This document shows, piece after piece, positions 25,009 to 33,754 of a stretch of 64,000 bases of DNA (the stretch's first letter is position 1; every line of letters starts with the position of its first letter). Position numbers and translations under genes: made by a program. The notes below the pieces were generated by a model, which worked only from the letters and a program-made list of their open reading frames with translations, was not told the DNA's origin and did not search any database. This stretch comes from Mycoplasma sp. CAG:776. Its GTDB lineage: Bacteria > Bacillota_I > Bacilli_A > RF39 > UBA660. The DNA lies in NCBI GenBank assembly GCA_000438195.1, contig FR903066.1:41523-105522 (forward strand), read 5' to 3'.

Positions 25009-25373
25009 AACTTAAACAGTTTTAAAAACTTAAAATCCAGCAATCCTTTATGAAATAGGGATTTTTTTGTCAAATTTTACATTTTTATATTGCGTACAAT
25101 GTTATAATGGTTATATCAAAGGTTGTGATTATATATGCATATTAAAACAATCAAATCAAAAAATACTCTCCATTGTTCCATTATCAAGGACATTTAACTA
25201 ATAATTTACATGAAAAATTTGGCTTTAAAACAGACTTTAAAGTTATAAGTAAAAAAATTTGTAAATCAATTAAAAAATAGAAATTGTACGCATTTTTTTA
25301 CAAACAAAAATCTCTCTAAAACCTTATAAATAGAGACTTAAGAAGATTTTACTTTCTCAAAACTGTTTAAGTT
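25009..25373 (+). mobile_element. 365-bp MITE, internally deleted insertion sequence
   Basis: The ends are perfect 15-bp inverted repeats: AACTTAAACAGTTTT at 25009-25023 and its complement at 25359-25373. Similarity between the two ends continues imperfectly inward for about 70 bp, including GCGTACAAT in both. Inside are the first 20 codons of a transposase and a C-terminal piece, with the middle missing. The peptide ends look like IS1634-type transposases. No clear target duplication is visible. Confidence 0.75.
25135..25280 (+). pseudogene. internally deleted transposase (IS1634-like) inside the MITE
   Basis: ATG 25135 behind AAAGGTTGTGAT opens MHIKTIKSKNTLHCSIIKDI and stops at 25197. In another frame, 25183-25280 gives GHLTNNLHEKFGFKTDFKVI, then SKKICKSIKK and a stop. 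The first piece is like the start of IS1634-family transposases and the second like their C-terminus. About 500 central residues are gone, so it needs a transposase in trans. Confidence 0.6.
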
Positions 25374-25529
25374 GAAATTATACTATATTTCAGCATTTTT
25401 CAATATAGCAATACTTCAAATTTTTAAATTTAGTTTTATCTATTTGTTATTTAAATATTTAATTTACTAAATTCTTTATAATGTACTAAAATACCATATA
25501 CAGTAAATCCAGAGGTAGAAAATGTACAT

Positions 25530-25817
25530 CTAGATTATTTTAAAAGGATTTCGTATAGTGTACTCATAGTAAATTTTTCCATCTTTCCTTCTTTTTTCAA
25601 TTATGTCTGAGTAACAAAACTCTTTTAATTCTTTAATTACATTTCTAATAGTTGTTTTTCTTTCAATGCATATACTATTTAACCCATTAAACGAACATTT
25701 CCATTCATCTGGTAGAGATAACATCATAGATAGTAATCCTTTTGCTCTTAAACTTAATCTTTTATCTTTAAAATGATAATCACTCATAACAGTATAATCT
25801 TTCTCCTTTTCTTGCAA
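25530..25817 (-). pseudogene. truncated phage/plasmid replication-type helix-turn-helix protein
   Basis: 95 codons. The text DYTVMSDYHFKDKRLSLRAK, then GLLSMMLSLPDEWKCSFNGL and ITIRNVIKEL-like HTH are typical of the N-terminal domain of replication proteins in Bacillota phages and integrative elements, which usually exceed 230 residues. Here the reading frame stops after about 90. The only in-frame start is an internal ATG or a TTG without a clear ribosome site. A terminator of the Fic gene lies directly upstream. Probably a remnant of an integrated element. Confidence 0.6.
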
Positions 25818-25824
25818 ACAAAAA

Positions 25825-25849
25825 AAGTTTATGCTTCTAACACAAACTT
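25825..25849 (-). terminator. terminator after Fic gene
   Basis: 9-bp stem AAGTTTATG/CACAAACTT with one G-U pair, seven-base loop and T run on the minus strand. Confidence 0.75.
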
Positions 25850-25859
25850 CTATCCTTTT

Positions 25860-26672
25860 TTATATTTTTAAATCATCTTTATTTAAATCATTATTTTTAT
25901 TTAATAACAAGTTTTCAAAAAACATATTTAAATATTTTTTTGTTTCTTTAACACCTACAGAATAATTAGTATAATTAGCTCTTACTAAAGCATTTCTAAA
26001 ATATAAAGCATTGTCTTTAAATAATTCATTATTAATATTAAATCCCATACTAATTAAATATTTTTGAATAAATACAGCAGTTGTCCTAGTATTTCCTTCT
26101 TGAAATGGATGCACTTGCCAAATTCTAGATGTAAATTCTGTAATTCGATCAATTAATTCTTCTTCACTAAACTTAGAATAATCAATATCTTTTTCTTCAT
26201 TAAAATCATATTTTAAAGTTTCTTCAATTAAATCATAAGATTGATATTGAACTGTATCTCCTTTTAATACTGGCTCATCTTTTGTAAAATTGTAATTTCT
26301 AAAATTCCCAGGATTATATTTTTCTTTATCTAAATTAATAAATAATCTTTTGTGATAATTCTTTAAAGTAAGGAAATCAAATCTAAATGATTTATCACTT
26401 AATATCTCATATATAGCAGTTGCAACTTCATCGGCTTCTTCTTCATCATTATCTTCATGATTATCTTTATTTTTACTATAATAAGAAGTTATTTCATTTT
26501 GAACTTGCACATAAGTCTTTTTACCACTTATATGTTCTTCAGATAAATCTTTCATATATTGTGATGGTTTTAATCCATCAACATCTTGAAGTCCAAAAGC
26601 TATGTCCCAGTATAATTGTTTTACTTTGGGATTACTTTCTTCTTGAACTCTATCATAAGTTATTTCGTCCAT
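25860..26672 (-). CDS. Fic-domain protein with N-terminal VbhA-like regulatory segment
   Basis: 270 residues. The Fic core carries HPFQEGNTRTT (residues about 187-197), the canonical HPFx(D/E)GNxR active site for AMP transfer to target proteins, plus the flap segment GDTVQYQSYDLIEE. Residues 15-70 (LYWDIAFGLQDVDGLKPSQY, then EHISGKKTYVQVQNEI) look like an antitoxin VbhA-type helix bundle, but where VbhA has S-x-x-x-E-G this has L-x-x-x-D-G. A GGAGGT site precedes ATG. Toxin or regulator of a host target; it lies in the accessory island. Confidence 0.85.
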   Translation of the reverse strand: MDEITYDRVQEESNPKVKQLYWDIAFGLQDVDGLKPSQYMKDLSEEHISGKKTYVQVQNEITSYYSKNKDNHEDNDEEEADEVATAIYEILSDKSFRFDFLTLKNYHKRLFINLDKEKYNPGNFRNYNFTKDEPVLKGDTVQYQSYDLIEETLKYDFNEEKDIDYSKFSEEELIDRITEFTSRIWQVHPFQEGNTRTTAVFIQKYLISMGFNINNELFKDNALYFRNALVRANYTNYSVGVKETKKYLNMFFENLLLNKNNDLNKDDLKI

Positions 26673-26715
26673 AGAATTACCTCCTTTTTGTTATATCTAT
26701 TATATCAAAAATCTC

Positions 26716-27729
26716 TCAACAAATCATTACTTTTTCTTTAATATTTTCTTCTAATTCTATAGATAAATTAGTTAGTATTTCCTTACTACAATCAGGTTTA
26801 ACTCTGTTTTTTGATTTGCTTTCAATAAGATCAAAAATTTCATTTCTATCTTTTTTTGACATTCTATTTTCGATTAAACTTATCCATGCATGTTCAAAAT
26901 AATTACAAGCCATAAAAATTAATTTCAAATTATTATCATTAGTTGCAAAAAAATATTCCCCTTCCAAATTATGTTGAATATTATCTAAAGATGATAAATA
27001 TTGTATATCCCAAGCTTGATTTTTACATCCCTTTATAATTTTTTCGTAATTTTTAGATTTGATATTTTTAGGTGCTTTTATAGTTTTGTAATTTGTAAAT
27101 AATAATATCGCATAAGTAATATCATACTTTGATAATTGTAAACGATCATAATACCAATCTAAATATGTCAAAATTTTATCTTTAATAGACAATTCACTTA
27201 AATATATTTCTGCAATCTTTAATATAGAGCAATAACTATTCATATATAAATCACTCTTTATTTTATAATTTGCATGCCTATGAAATCCATTTGGAATATC
27301 AATTGGCTTAAACTCATAGTTTCCAGTCATTAATTTGTTTTTAAACACCATAGTTGGTATCACTGAAAGGTAAGTCAAAATTTTATTTAATTGATTTATA
27401 GCAATATCATTTTCTTTAAAATCCGCATATTCACATATAGACAATCCAATATTATATTGCAAACTATTTATATTACAAAATAATAAAAAAAATAAAATCA
27501 TAATCATATCAAATTCAGAATTTAGTTTACCTTTACTAAAGTAATCAAAAATCATCGAAGTCATATTTCTATCTAATATAATAACTTTCTCCTTTTTATC
27601 TTCTAAAAATTCTTCATAATGTTCAAACTTTCCCTCTTTAAAATAATATGGATGAAAAATAATTTGAAAATCATTTACTATATCAAATATATCTTGTAAT
27701 TCGTTATCCTCTAATAATATAAAATCCAT
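26716..27729 (-). CDS. uncharacterised protein with PIN-like acidic motifs, next to OLD nuclease
   Basis: About 337 residues; start ATG 27729 behind GGTGG. No named family is recognised. The acidic residues are spaced as in PIN-like nucleases: VIILDRN (about residue 50), SICEYADF (about 97), AWDIQYLSSL (about 240) and FFATNDNNLKLI (about 263). The rest is predicted helical. The gene lies 263 bp downstream of an OLD-family ATPase/nuclease on the same strand. A toxin or defence effector is an inference from motif order and location only. Confidence 0.55.
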   Translation of the reverse strand: MDFILLEDNELQDIFDIVNDFQIIFHPYYFKEGKFEHYEEFLEDKKEKVIILDRNMTSMIFDYFSKGKLNSEFDMIMILFFLLFCNINSLQYNIGLSICEYADFKENDIAINQLNKILTYLSVIPTMVFKNKLMTGNYEFKPIDIPNGFHRHANYKIKSDLYMNSYCSILKIAEIYLSELSIKDKILTYLDWYYDRLQLSKYDITYAILLFTNYKTIKAPKNIKSKNYEKIIKGCKNQAWDIQYLSSLDNIQHNLEGEYFFATNDNNLKLIFMACNYFEHAWISLIENRMSKKDRNEIFDLIESKSKNRVKPDCSKEILTNLSIELEENIKEKVMIC

Positions 27730-27991
27730 CTTTACCACCACATAAATTATACCATTTAAAATGAACATTTCACATTGTATTAAAACACTTTATAAAAATA
27801 AAATTTATTATTCAAATTATAATTACATTATTATATTACTCTTGTACCTACAAAACATCAATTTGTGGAACAAAAGTAATTTTAAATTACCGTAATTCAG
27901 GAAACTTATGAACAATTATACAGAATAACTTTAATCGCCAAATATGTATCTCCTCCTTGTAATGTTCAAAATGTAATTAATTATTTTTAAA

Positions 27992-29644
27992 CTAATCTAT
28001 ATAGTTCCAAGAAAGTATCTCATTTTCAACTTTTTCAACTGTTTTCCCTAAATCATATACATCTTTAAAGTCTTCCCAATTTGATTCATTTAATATATTT
28101 CTTGCAAATTCAGTTTTGTCTCGTAAAAATTTATTACCTTCACCATTTTTTAATTTATCAATAAATTCTTCTATATTTTGAAACCTACCGAATTTTGCTC
28201 TACATTTCTCTCTACCATAATATTTTTTTAGTAATTTTTCAGGAATATAATTTTCTATTTCCCTACCCTTTGTTACCCATATTAATATTCCATTTTTTTT
28301 AGCTTCATATAATAATCTTTTTTTAGTTTTATTTAATGAACTATTAATATTTTTTTTGTCACTATCTAAAATTATAATAGCATGTCGATTCACATTCATT
28401 AAATTAATTAATTCTTCTTCTTCTTTTAAACTAAGGTGAGATAAAAGTCTTCCTCCATAGAATACACATTGATAATCTTTACCTTCTCTTAATTCTCCTA
28501 AACTGATCATTTCTAACCATTTATTAATATAAATTCTATCAGAAGGCCCTTCAACCCAAATAATCCCATTCGATTGTAATAGATCACTAGCTTTAACTCC
28601 TAAATCATTTAATATTGAATTTTTTTGGATTTTATTAGTAATATTATGAATTATTACTTCATTATTATCTTTTTGAAGATGGAATATATTTATTAAATCA
28701 CTATTTTGATAAGCATCTAAAGTGACATTTGAATGAGTAGTAAGAAAAAATATAGCACCATCATTTGTTAATTCTTCTAAATATTTTAATAATCTCCTCT
28801 GCAAAGATGGATGTAAATTATTTTCTAACTCTTCAAATAAAAATATATAATTTGATATATTCTTTCCTTCTACGCTAGGAATTAAAATAGTATAAACAAG
28901 GACCATTAAAATAGTCTTCAATCCACTTCCTGAATTTGATAATGCAATTCTTCCTTTTCCTTCTTCTCTTAAAAAAATTTCCCATTTTGTACTAGATTCC
29001 GTATCAATTTGTTGGGTTATAATTTCTGTAAAAGTTATATCTTCGCCCATTATGTCATTCAATTTGCTAAGAAGTTTATCTCTAACCAAACTTTCATCAT
29101 ACTGATTCCTATTTAGAAAGTTTGTTATTATTCTTGTAACACCATTACCATTAGAATCAACTTCCATTATATTATCATTACTTTCAGGAAAAATATTTCT
29201 TTCCGCTAAAATTCTTTTCGTAATTTTTGGCTCTATCTTTACTTTTTCTGAAATAGTACTCCATTTAGATATATGTTCTATAGGAAGCTCTTTATTATAC
29301 AATTCAAAATCACTGACTACTTGATTTTTTTTATTTAACTTTTGAAATGTAATTGTTTTTCCAATAAATTGTTTTCCATATTCATAATGATTGCCATTAA
29401 TTGAACCATTATAAATAGACGGATCAAATACGCTTTTAACTAAATCATCACTAATAATTTTAGTTAGAAAAATTCTTTCCTTAGTACCTATTGTTTTCGA
29501 ACCATAAATCATTTCTAAAATATCTAAAATACTTGATTTACCAATATTATTTTTTCCAATAATAATATTAATGGGTTTTAAGCACCCTAGCTCAACGTTT
29601 TGAAAGCATTTGTAATCTATTACTTGAATTTTTTCTATATCCAT
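27992..29644 (-). CDS. OLD-family ATP-dependent nuclease (AAA ATPase plus TOPRIM)
   Basis: 550 residues. Residues 1-340 are an SMC/ABC-like ATPase: Walker A GKNNIGKSSILDILE, signature-like ALSNSGSGLKTILM and Walker B FLFEELENNLHPSLQRRLL, H-loop TTHSN. Residues about 355-470 form a TOPRIM domain with IIWVEGPSDRIYINKW and IILDSDKKN. This is the OLD class used in phage defence. No UvrD-like helicase follows, so it is not a Gabija pair; the downstream gene encodes a PIN-like protein instead. The ribosome site GAGGTG precedes ATG. Confidence 0.88.
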   Translation of the reverse strand: MDIEKIQVIDYKCFQNVELGCLKPINIIIGKNNIGKSSILDILEMIYGSKTIGTKERIFLTKIISDDLVKSVFDPSIYNGSINGNHYEYGKQFIGKTITFQKLNKKNQVVSDFELYNKELPIEHISKWSTISEKVKIEPKITKRILAERNIFPESNDNIMEVDSNGNGVTRIITNFLNRNQYDESLVRDKLLSKLNDIMGEDITFTEIITQQIDTESSTKWEIFLREEGKGRIALSNSGSGLKTILMVLVYTILIPSVEGKNISNYIFLFEELENNLHPSLQRRLLKYLEELTNDGAIFFLTTHSNVTLDAYQNSDLINIFHLQKDNNEVIIHNITNKIQKNSILNDLGVKASDLLQSNGIIWVEGPSDRIYINKWLEMISLGELREGKDYQCVFYGGRLLSHLSLKEEEELINLMNVNRHAIIILDSDKKNINSSLNKTKKRLLYEAKKNGILIWVTKGREIENYIPEKLLKKYYGREKCRAKFGRFQNIEEFIDKLKNGEGNKFLRDKTEFARNILNESNWEDFKDVYDLGKTVEKVENEILSWNYID

Positions 29645-29847
29645 TTAACACCTCACTACTAAATATAAATAGTTTACGCATTTTTATGCTTGATTATCTA
29701 ATCTTTATTGTTTTCATTCAATTCGTAAGCATTTTTAAATTTAATTATTTCCTTACTAAATTTTTTATACCTACATATATTTGACAAAATCTCCAAATAA
29801 TCTTATAACAATACAATTTGTTATTATTTTAAATTTACAATGCAATA
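29645..29847. other. AT-rich spacer upstream of OLD gene
   Basis: No reading frame, RNA gene or repeat is recognised between the OLD start and the methyltransferase remnant. The minus-strand promoter of the OLD gene should be here, but no strong -35/-10 pair stands out. Confidence 0.4.
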
Positions 29848-29991
29848 CTAGTTATTTTCAATTATATTTTCTAATTCAAAATCAAATAAAGCATTAGCAA
29901 GAGATTCTGCCAATTTTGGAACAACGGCATTACCATATCTATTATATCTTATTTCATTTAAAATAAAAAGACTATTAACAAAGTTTATTTG
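29848..29991 (-). pseudogene. C-terminal remnant of a DNA (cytosine-5) methyltransferase
   Basis: A 47-codon frame without start reads NEIRYNRYGNAVVPKLAESL then ANALFD and a stop at 29850-29848. The RYGNAVxPxLAxxxxxAL pattern is motif X and the end of C5 DNA methyltransferases, especially phage types. The frame stops upstream at a TGA (29994-29992). It is the last trace of a restriction-modification or phage gene at the island edge. Confidence 0.7.
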
Positions 29992-30007
29992 TCAACAGCC
30001 TGAAATT

Positions 30008-31966
30008 CTATTCTACAATATTCTTTTTAAATCCAAAGTAAGTAGCCATAAAATAAACGAAATAAATCATCAAGAATAAAACTAAATTACTAAAGAAATA
30101 AACAAGATACACTTTATCATTAGTTAAAACAATTTGAAATAAATCATTTAAAGATGTAATCGTACAAATACTAACGATAACTGGATAAATAAGAGGAAAC
30201 AAGAAAAATAATAATAATTGTTTCCGAACCGTTTTAAATAGCTTTCTATCCTTTACACCTAATTTTCTTAATACCGTATAACGATATTTATATTTAGTCG
30301 AATCACTTAAAGATTGAATAGCCAAAATAGTTCCTACAACTGCTGTAAAGATAAAAGCAACATAATAGAATACAAAGGAACTAATAGTCATAAAACCATT
30401 ATTGTTAGCTTCCTCTTGTCCTCTTACTACTATATTAGATAGAGAATAGCAAATCTGATAACCATATTCATTTTCTTCGCAAAAATCTGGAGCCGCAAGT
30501 CGAATAAGACTATTAGCAAAATCTTCGGTTGTATCTTCTTTCGTATCCACAATTAAATGACTTTCACTAATACTTAATCCTTCTACTGCATAATCCGGAA
30601 CAATAATCACGAATCCATAACCATAAGCCCAAGAAGAAGTATATCCTTCCGTTCTAAACTCTTTTTGATGTAAAGAAACACCATTAGATAAAGTAATATT
30701 TTTTAAATCTGAAATATTTAAAGTATCCTTCCATTCTCTAGTAACATGTAAAATATATTCATCTTTATTTAATGTGACTGGATCCATTCCTTTCATTTCT
30801 AGTAGTTTGTTATAATCACTTAGCCTTAATACCAAATCATGACTTCTCCAAGAATCACTTAAATATTGAATGACATTATTATTAGTGTCTTGATAAGCAT
30901 CATAAGTAAATTTTTCTAAAATCGTATACTCTTCTTCAATGAAACTCAAATAATTTTGATATTGTTCTTTATCATCAGCAATATTAATATCATAAGGAGC
31001 ATTCGCCTCAATTTGATAATCAAACATTCCTTTAAATAAACTAGACATATTTAAAGCTACTAAAGTTAAAGTAATTAATACAGTTAATGTTCCTAAAGTA
31101 AAACTCATGGTTCGCACTTTAGATTGAAAAGTACGAGCTACAAATAAATTATCTTTATTATATTTAAGTTTTTTTCTTTTCAAAACTAAATTTAAGAAAA
31201 AATCAGCTAAAGTAAAAGTAACACCATAAATGCTAATAATCATAAGTCCTAAACATAGGAATATCATTCCCATATTAGGCTCAATTCCAATAATAAATTG
31301 TTGATCGAATAAATAAATAGCTAAAATTCCAAGAATTAAAGAAAAAATAAATCCTAAATTACGCACATTTTTATTTTTAACCATTTTCTTTTCATTTACT
31401 TTTTCCCAATATAGCAAATCATAAACCTTTATTTTTTTAAATCTTCTTCTAGCTAAGAATAAAATAATAAGATAAATAATTCCAAAATAAAGAATGGAAA
31501 GAAATAAAGCATTAAAGTTAAAATCCATTAATACTTGATATGGTAGATCAAAAATATTCATGATTACTGCTGAAAATAAACAGCTTAGAACATATCCAAC
31601 CGGAATAGAAATAAGAAAAGATAAAATTCCTAAAAAGAGATTTTCCAAAGTAAACATTCTAGAAATTTGTTTTTTCTTAATTCCCAAAACCATATAAGTA
31701 CCAAACTCATGACTCCTCTTTGAAAACATAAACTTAGTGGTATAATTAATTAAAAAAGAAACAACTAAAATAATAAATATATTTACAACATACATCACAT
31801 ATTTAAAATTATCCATTACACTACTAAGTTCTAACACATCTTTAGAATTAGAAATAAGATTAAATGCAAAGATAAAAGAAAATGCCAAAGTAACAGTAAT
31901 TAAATAAATTACATAATCTCGAATGCTTCTTTTAGCATTGCGAAAAGAAAGCTTACTTAACATCAT
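30008..31966 (-). CDS. BceB-like FtsX-family ABC permease 2
   Basis: 652 residues, a paralogue of permease 1 with the same ten-helix plan: MLSKLSFRNAKRSIRDYVIY at the start, HEFGTYMVLGIKKKQISRMF in the first FtsX block, a large extracellular region (about residues 305-520), and YRYTVLRKLGVKDRKLFKTV in the last block. The start overlaps the ATPase 2 stop by 14 bp, exactly as in module 1. It is separated from the two-component genes by the accessory island. Confidence 0.9.
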   Translation of the reverse strand: MMLSKLSFRNAKRSIRDYVIYLITVTLAFSFIFAFNLISNSKDVLELSSVMDNFKYVMYVVNIFIILVVSFLINYTTKFMFSKRSHEFGTYMVLGIKKKQISRMFTLENLFLGILSFLISIPVGYVLSCLFSAVIMNIFDLPYQVLMDFNFNALFLSILYFGIIYLIILFLARRRFKKIKVYDLLYWEKVNEKKMVKNKNVRNLGFIFSLILGILAIYLFDQQFIIGIEPNMGMIFLCLGLMIISIYGVTFTLADFFLNLVLKRKKLKYNKDNLFVARTFQSKVRTMSFTLGTLTVLITLTLVALNMSSLFKGMFDYQIEANAPYDINIADDKEQYQNYLSFIEEEYTILEKFTYDAYQDTNNNVIQYLSDSWRSHDLVLRLSDYNKLLEMKGMDPVTLNKDEYILHVTREWKDTLNISDLKNITLSNGVSLHQKEFRTEGYTSSWAYGYGFVIIVPDYAVEGLSISESHLIVDTKEDTTEDFANSLIRLAAPDFCEENEYGYQICYSLSNIVVRGQEEANNNGFMTISSFVFYYVAFIFTAVVGTILAIQSLSDSTKYKYRYTVLRKLGVKDRKLFKTVRKQLLLFFLFPLIYPVIVSICTITSLNDLFQIVLTNDKVYLVYFFSNLVLFLMIYFVYFMATYFGFKKNIVE

Positions 31967-32720
31967 TCATATCTCCCCCAAGAAGTGTCAAAACATCAAG
32001 TATTTCATTGAAAAATTCTTTTCTTGTCTTCTCACCCTTCAATATTTCATTAAATATTTTCCCATCTTTAATAAAGATTACTCTCTTACAAAAACTAGCA
32101 CTAAAAGCATCATGAGTTACCATAAGAATTGTAGCTTGTAACTTCTCATTCATTTCACTCATCGTCTCTAAAAGCATCCGTGAAGCCTTTGAATCAAGTG
32201 CTCCTGTTGGTTCATCCGCCAAAATAAGTTTAGGCTCATTAATTAAAGCTCTTGCACAAGCACATCGTTGTTTTTGACCACCACTTACTTCATAAGGAAA
32301 TTTATCTAAAATCATACCAATATCTAATCTTTTAGCAATTTCTTCTACTTTCTTATCAACACTCAAGATATCTTCATGATTAATAATTAAAGACAGAGCA
32401 ATATTTTCTTCAATCGTAAGTGTATCGAGTAAGTTAAAATCTTGAAAGATAAAACCTAAATTAAATCTTCGAAAATCGGCTAACTCTTCTTCCTTTAAAG
32501 TTGTAATATCTTGTTTACCAATAAAAATATTACCACTTGTTACCGTATCAATAGTAGAAATACAATTAAGAAGAGTTGTTTTTCCACTACCACTCGCTCC
32601 CATGATAGCCACAAATTCCCCTTCTAAAACTTGAAAGCTAATTCCATCTACAGCTTTCGTAATATTTCCTCTATTACCATAATATTTTTTTAAATGATTT
32701 ACTGTTAAAATTTGTTCCAT
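31953..32720 (-). CDS. BceA-like ABC transporter ATPase 2
   Basis: About 255 residues, highly similar to ATPase 1 over the whole length, with Walker A GASGSGKTTLLN, Q-loop FIFQDFNLLDTLTIEENIAL, signature VSGGQKQRCACARA and Walker B LILADEPTGALDS. Start ATG 32720 follows GGTGAT by seven bases. A TGATATAAT extended -10 lies at 32748-32740 and the operator-like site just upstream of it. Confidence 0.92.
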   Translation of the reverse strand: MEQILTVNHLKKYYGNRGNITKAVDGISFQVLEGEFVAIMGASGSGKTTLLNCISTIDTVTSGNIFIGKQDITTLKEEELADFRRFNLGFIFQDFNLLDTLTIEENIALSLIINHEDILSVDKKVEEIAKRLDIGMILDKFPYEVSGGQKQRCACARALINEPKLILADEPTGALDSKASRMLLETMSEMNEKLQATILMVTHDAFSASFCKRVIFIKDGKIFNEILKGEKTRKEFFNEILDVLTLLGGDMNDVK

Positions 32721-32752
32721 TTCATCCATCACCGCTACCATTATATCAAACA

Positions 32753-32778
32753 AAAACTGTAAAAAGTATTACAGTTTT
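32753..32778 (-). terminator. terminator after FkbM gene
   Basis: Perfect 10-bp stem AAAACTGTAA/TTACAGTTTT, six-base loop, T run on the minus strand. It overlaps the operator-like site of ABC module 2. Confidence 0.85.
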
Positions 32779-32782
32779 GTTA
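32769..32782 (-). promoter_or_regulatory. candidate BceR-type operator of ABC module 2
   Basis: Minus strand TAACA-AAAC-TGTAA fits TNACA-N4-TGTAA and has the same AAAC spacer as the module 1 site. Its proximal end is about 23 bp from the TATAAT, against about 43 bp in module 1, a difference of roughly two helical turns. Confidence 0.65.
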
Positions 32783-33706
32783 TATTGCAATTAAAGTAAT
32801 TTCCGTTGGATAAATATTACCACCATAATAACGTAAATAAAACTGATAAGTAGAATCTATCTCTTGAATCATTTGAGGAATTTTAAAAAGATCTTCATTA
32901 TTATGATATACCGAGATAAAAAGTTTAGGATGTTCGTTCTTAATATGCTCTTTTGCTCCTTCAAGAGCCTTTTGTTCAAATCCTTCAATATCAGCTTTAA
33001 TCATCGTAATTTCCTCACAAATATCCGAATCTAACGAAACAACAGGTATACTACCCGTATCATCCGAAATTAATGTATTCGCTGAACTACTAACTGCATT
33101 ATGAATAAGATTCATAGTACAATTTTCATTTCCTACTCCTTTTAAACGACATTCAACACGTTCTAAATCCTTAACGTTATCTTCTAAAATAGTAAAAGTA
33201 TCAGGCGTAATTTCATAAGCATAAATTTTTTGATAACTATCTTTTCCATAATTATTTACAAAAGATAAAATAGTATCTCCCGTATAAGCACCCAAATCCA
33301 CCATTACTTCTTGATTACATTCTGGTACTAAATCTAAATCAAAATAATCGTCAAAAGCTTTTTCTCGAACTTGTTCTAAAGTTAGAAAATCAAAACATAC
33401 CCAATTATTTAAAATAGCATATAAAGTTTTTTTAGAACGATAATCACTTAATAGTTCATATAATTTTTCAAAATCACTTAAATGTTCTTTCAAAGCTTTC
33501 GCTTTCCATTCTATTTCTTCATAGCAACTTTCCTCTATATTCATTCTTCCCCAATAAAGAAAATCATTAAAGAAATTCATCATACTAACCTTTGTCTCTA
33601 AGGGAACTTTCTCAAAAGAAGTACGCATTTGATAATATAATTCTGCTTCACTATAACCTTTAATTTTCTTCATCAATTCTTGAAATTTTTGATCAATACA
33701 ATTCAT
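32780..33706 (-). CDS. FkbM-family methyltransferase
   Basis: 308 residues. SAM-binding motif I is MVDLGAYTGDTILSFVNNYG around residue 135, and the FkbM signature follows: VPVVSLDSD-like segment and MIKADIEGFEQKALEGAKEH around residue 235. FkbM enzymes usually O-methylate sugars or polyketides; many gut Bacillota copies are of unknown substrate. It stands alone between the P-type ATPase and ABC module 2, with its own ribosome site (GAGGAG) and terminator. Confidence 0.87.
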   Translation of the reverse strand: MNCIDQKFQELMKKIKGYSEAELYYQMRTSFEKVPLETKVSMMNFFNDFLYWGRMNIEESCYEEIEWKAKALKEHLSDFEKLYELLSDYRSKKTLYAILNNWVCFDFLTLEQVREKAFDDYFDLDLVPECNQEVMVDLGAYTGDTILSFVNNYGKDSYQKIYAYEITPDTFTILEDNVKDLERVECRLKGVGNENCTMNLIHNAVSSSANTLISDDTGSIPVVSLDSDICEEITMIKADIEGFEQKALEGAKEHIKNEHPKLFISVYHNNEDLFKIPQMIQEIDSTYQFYLRYYGGNIYPTEITLIAI

Positions 33707-33754
33707 ATTTCAACTCCTCAAGTTAAATATATGAAAAAGAATAAAATTTATCCC

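Noticed and set aside
27992..29644. Gabija system
   Set aside because: An OLD-type protein alone does not suffice; the neighbouring gene shows no UvrD helicase motifs.
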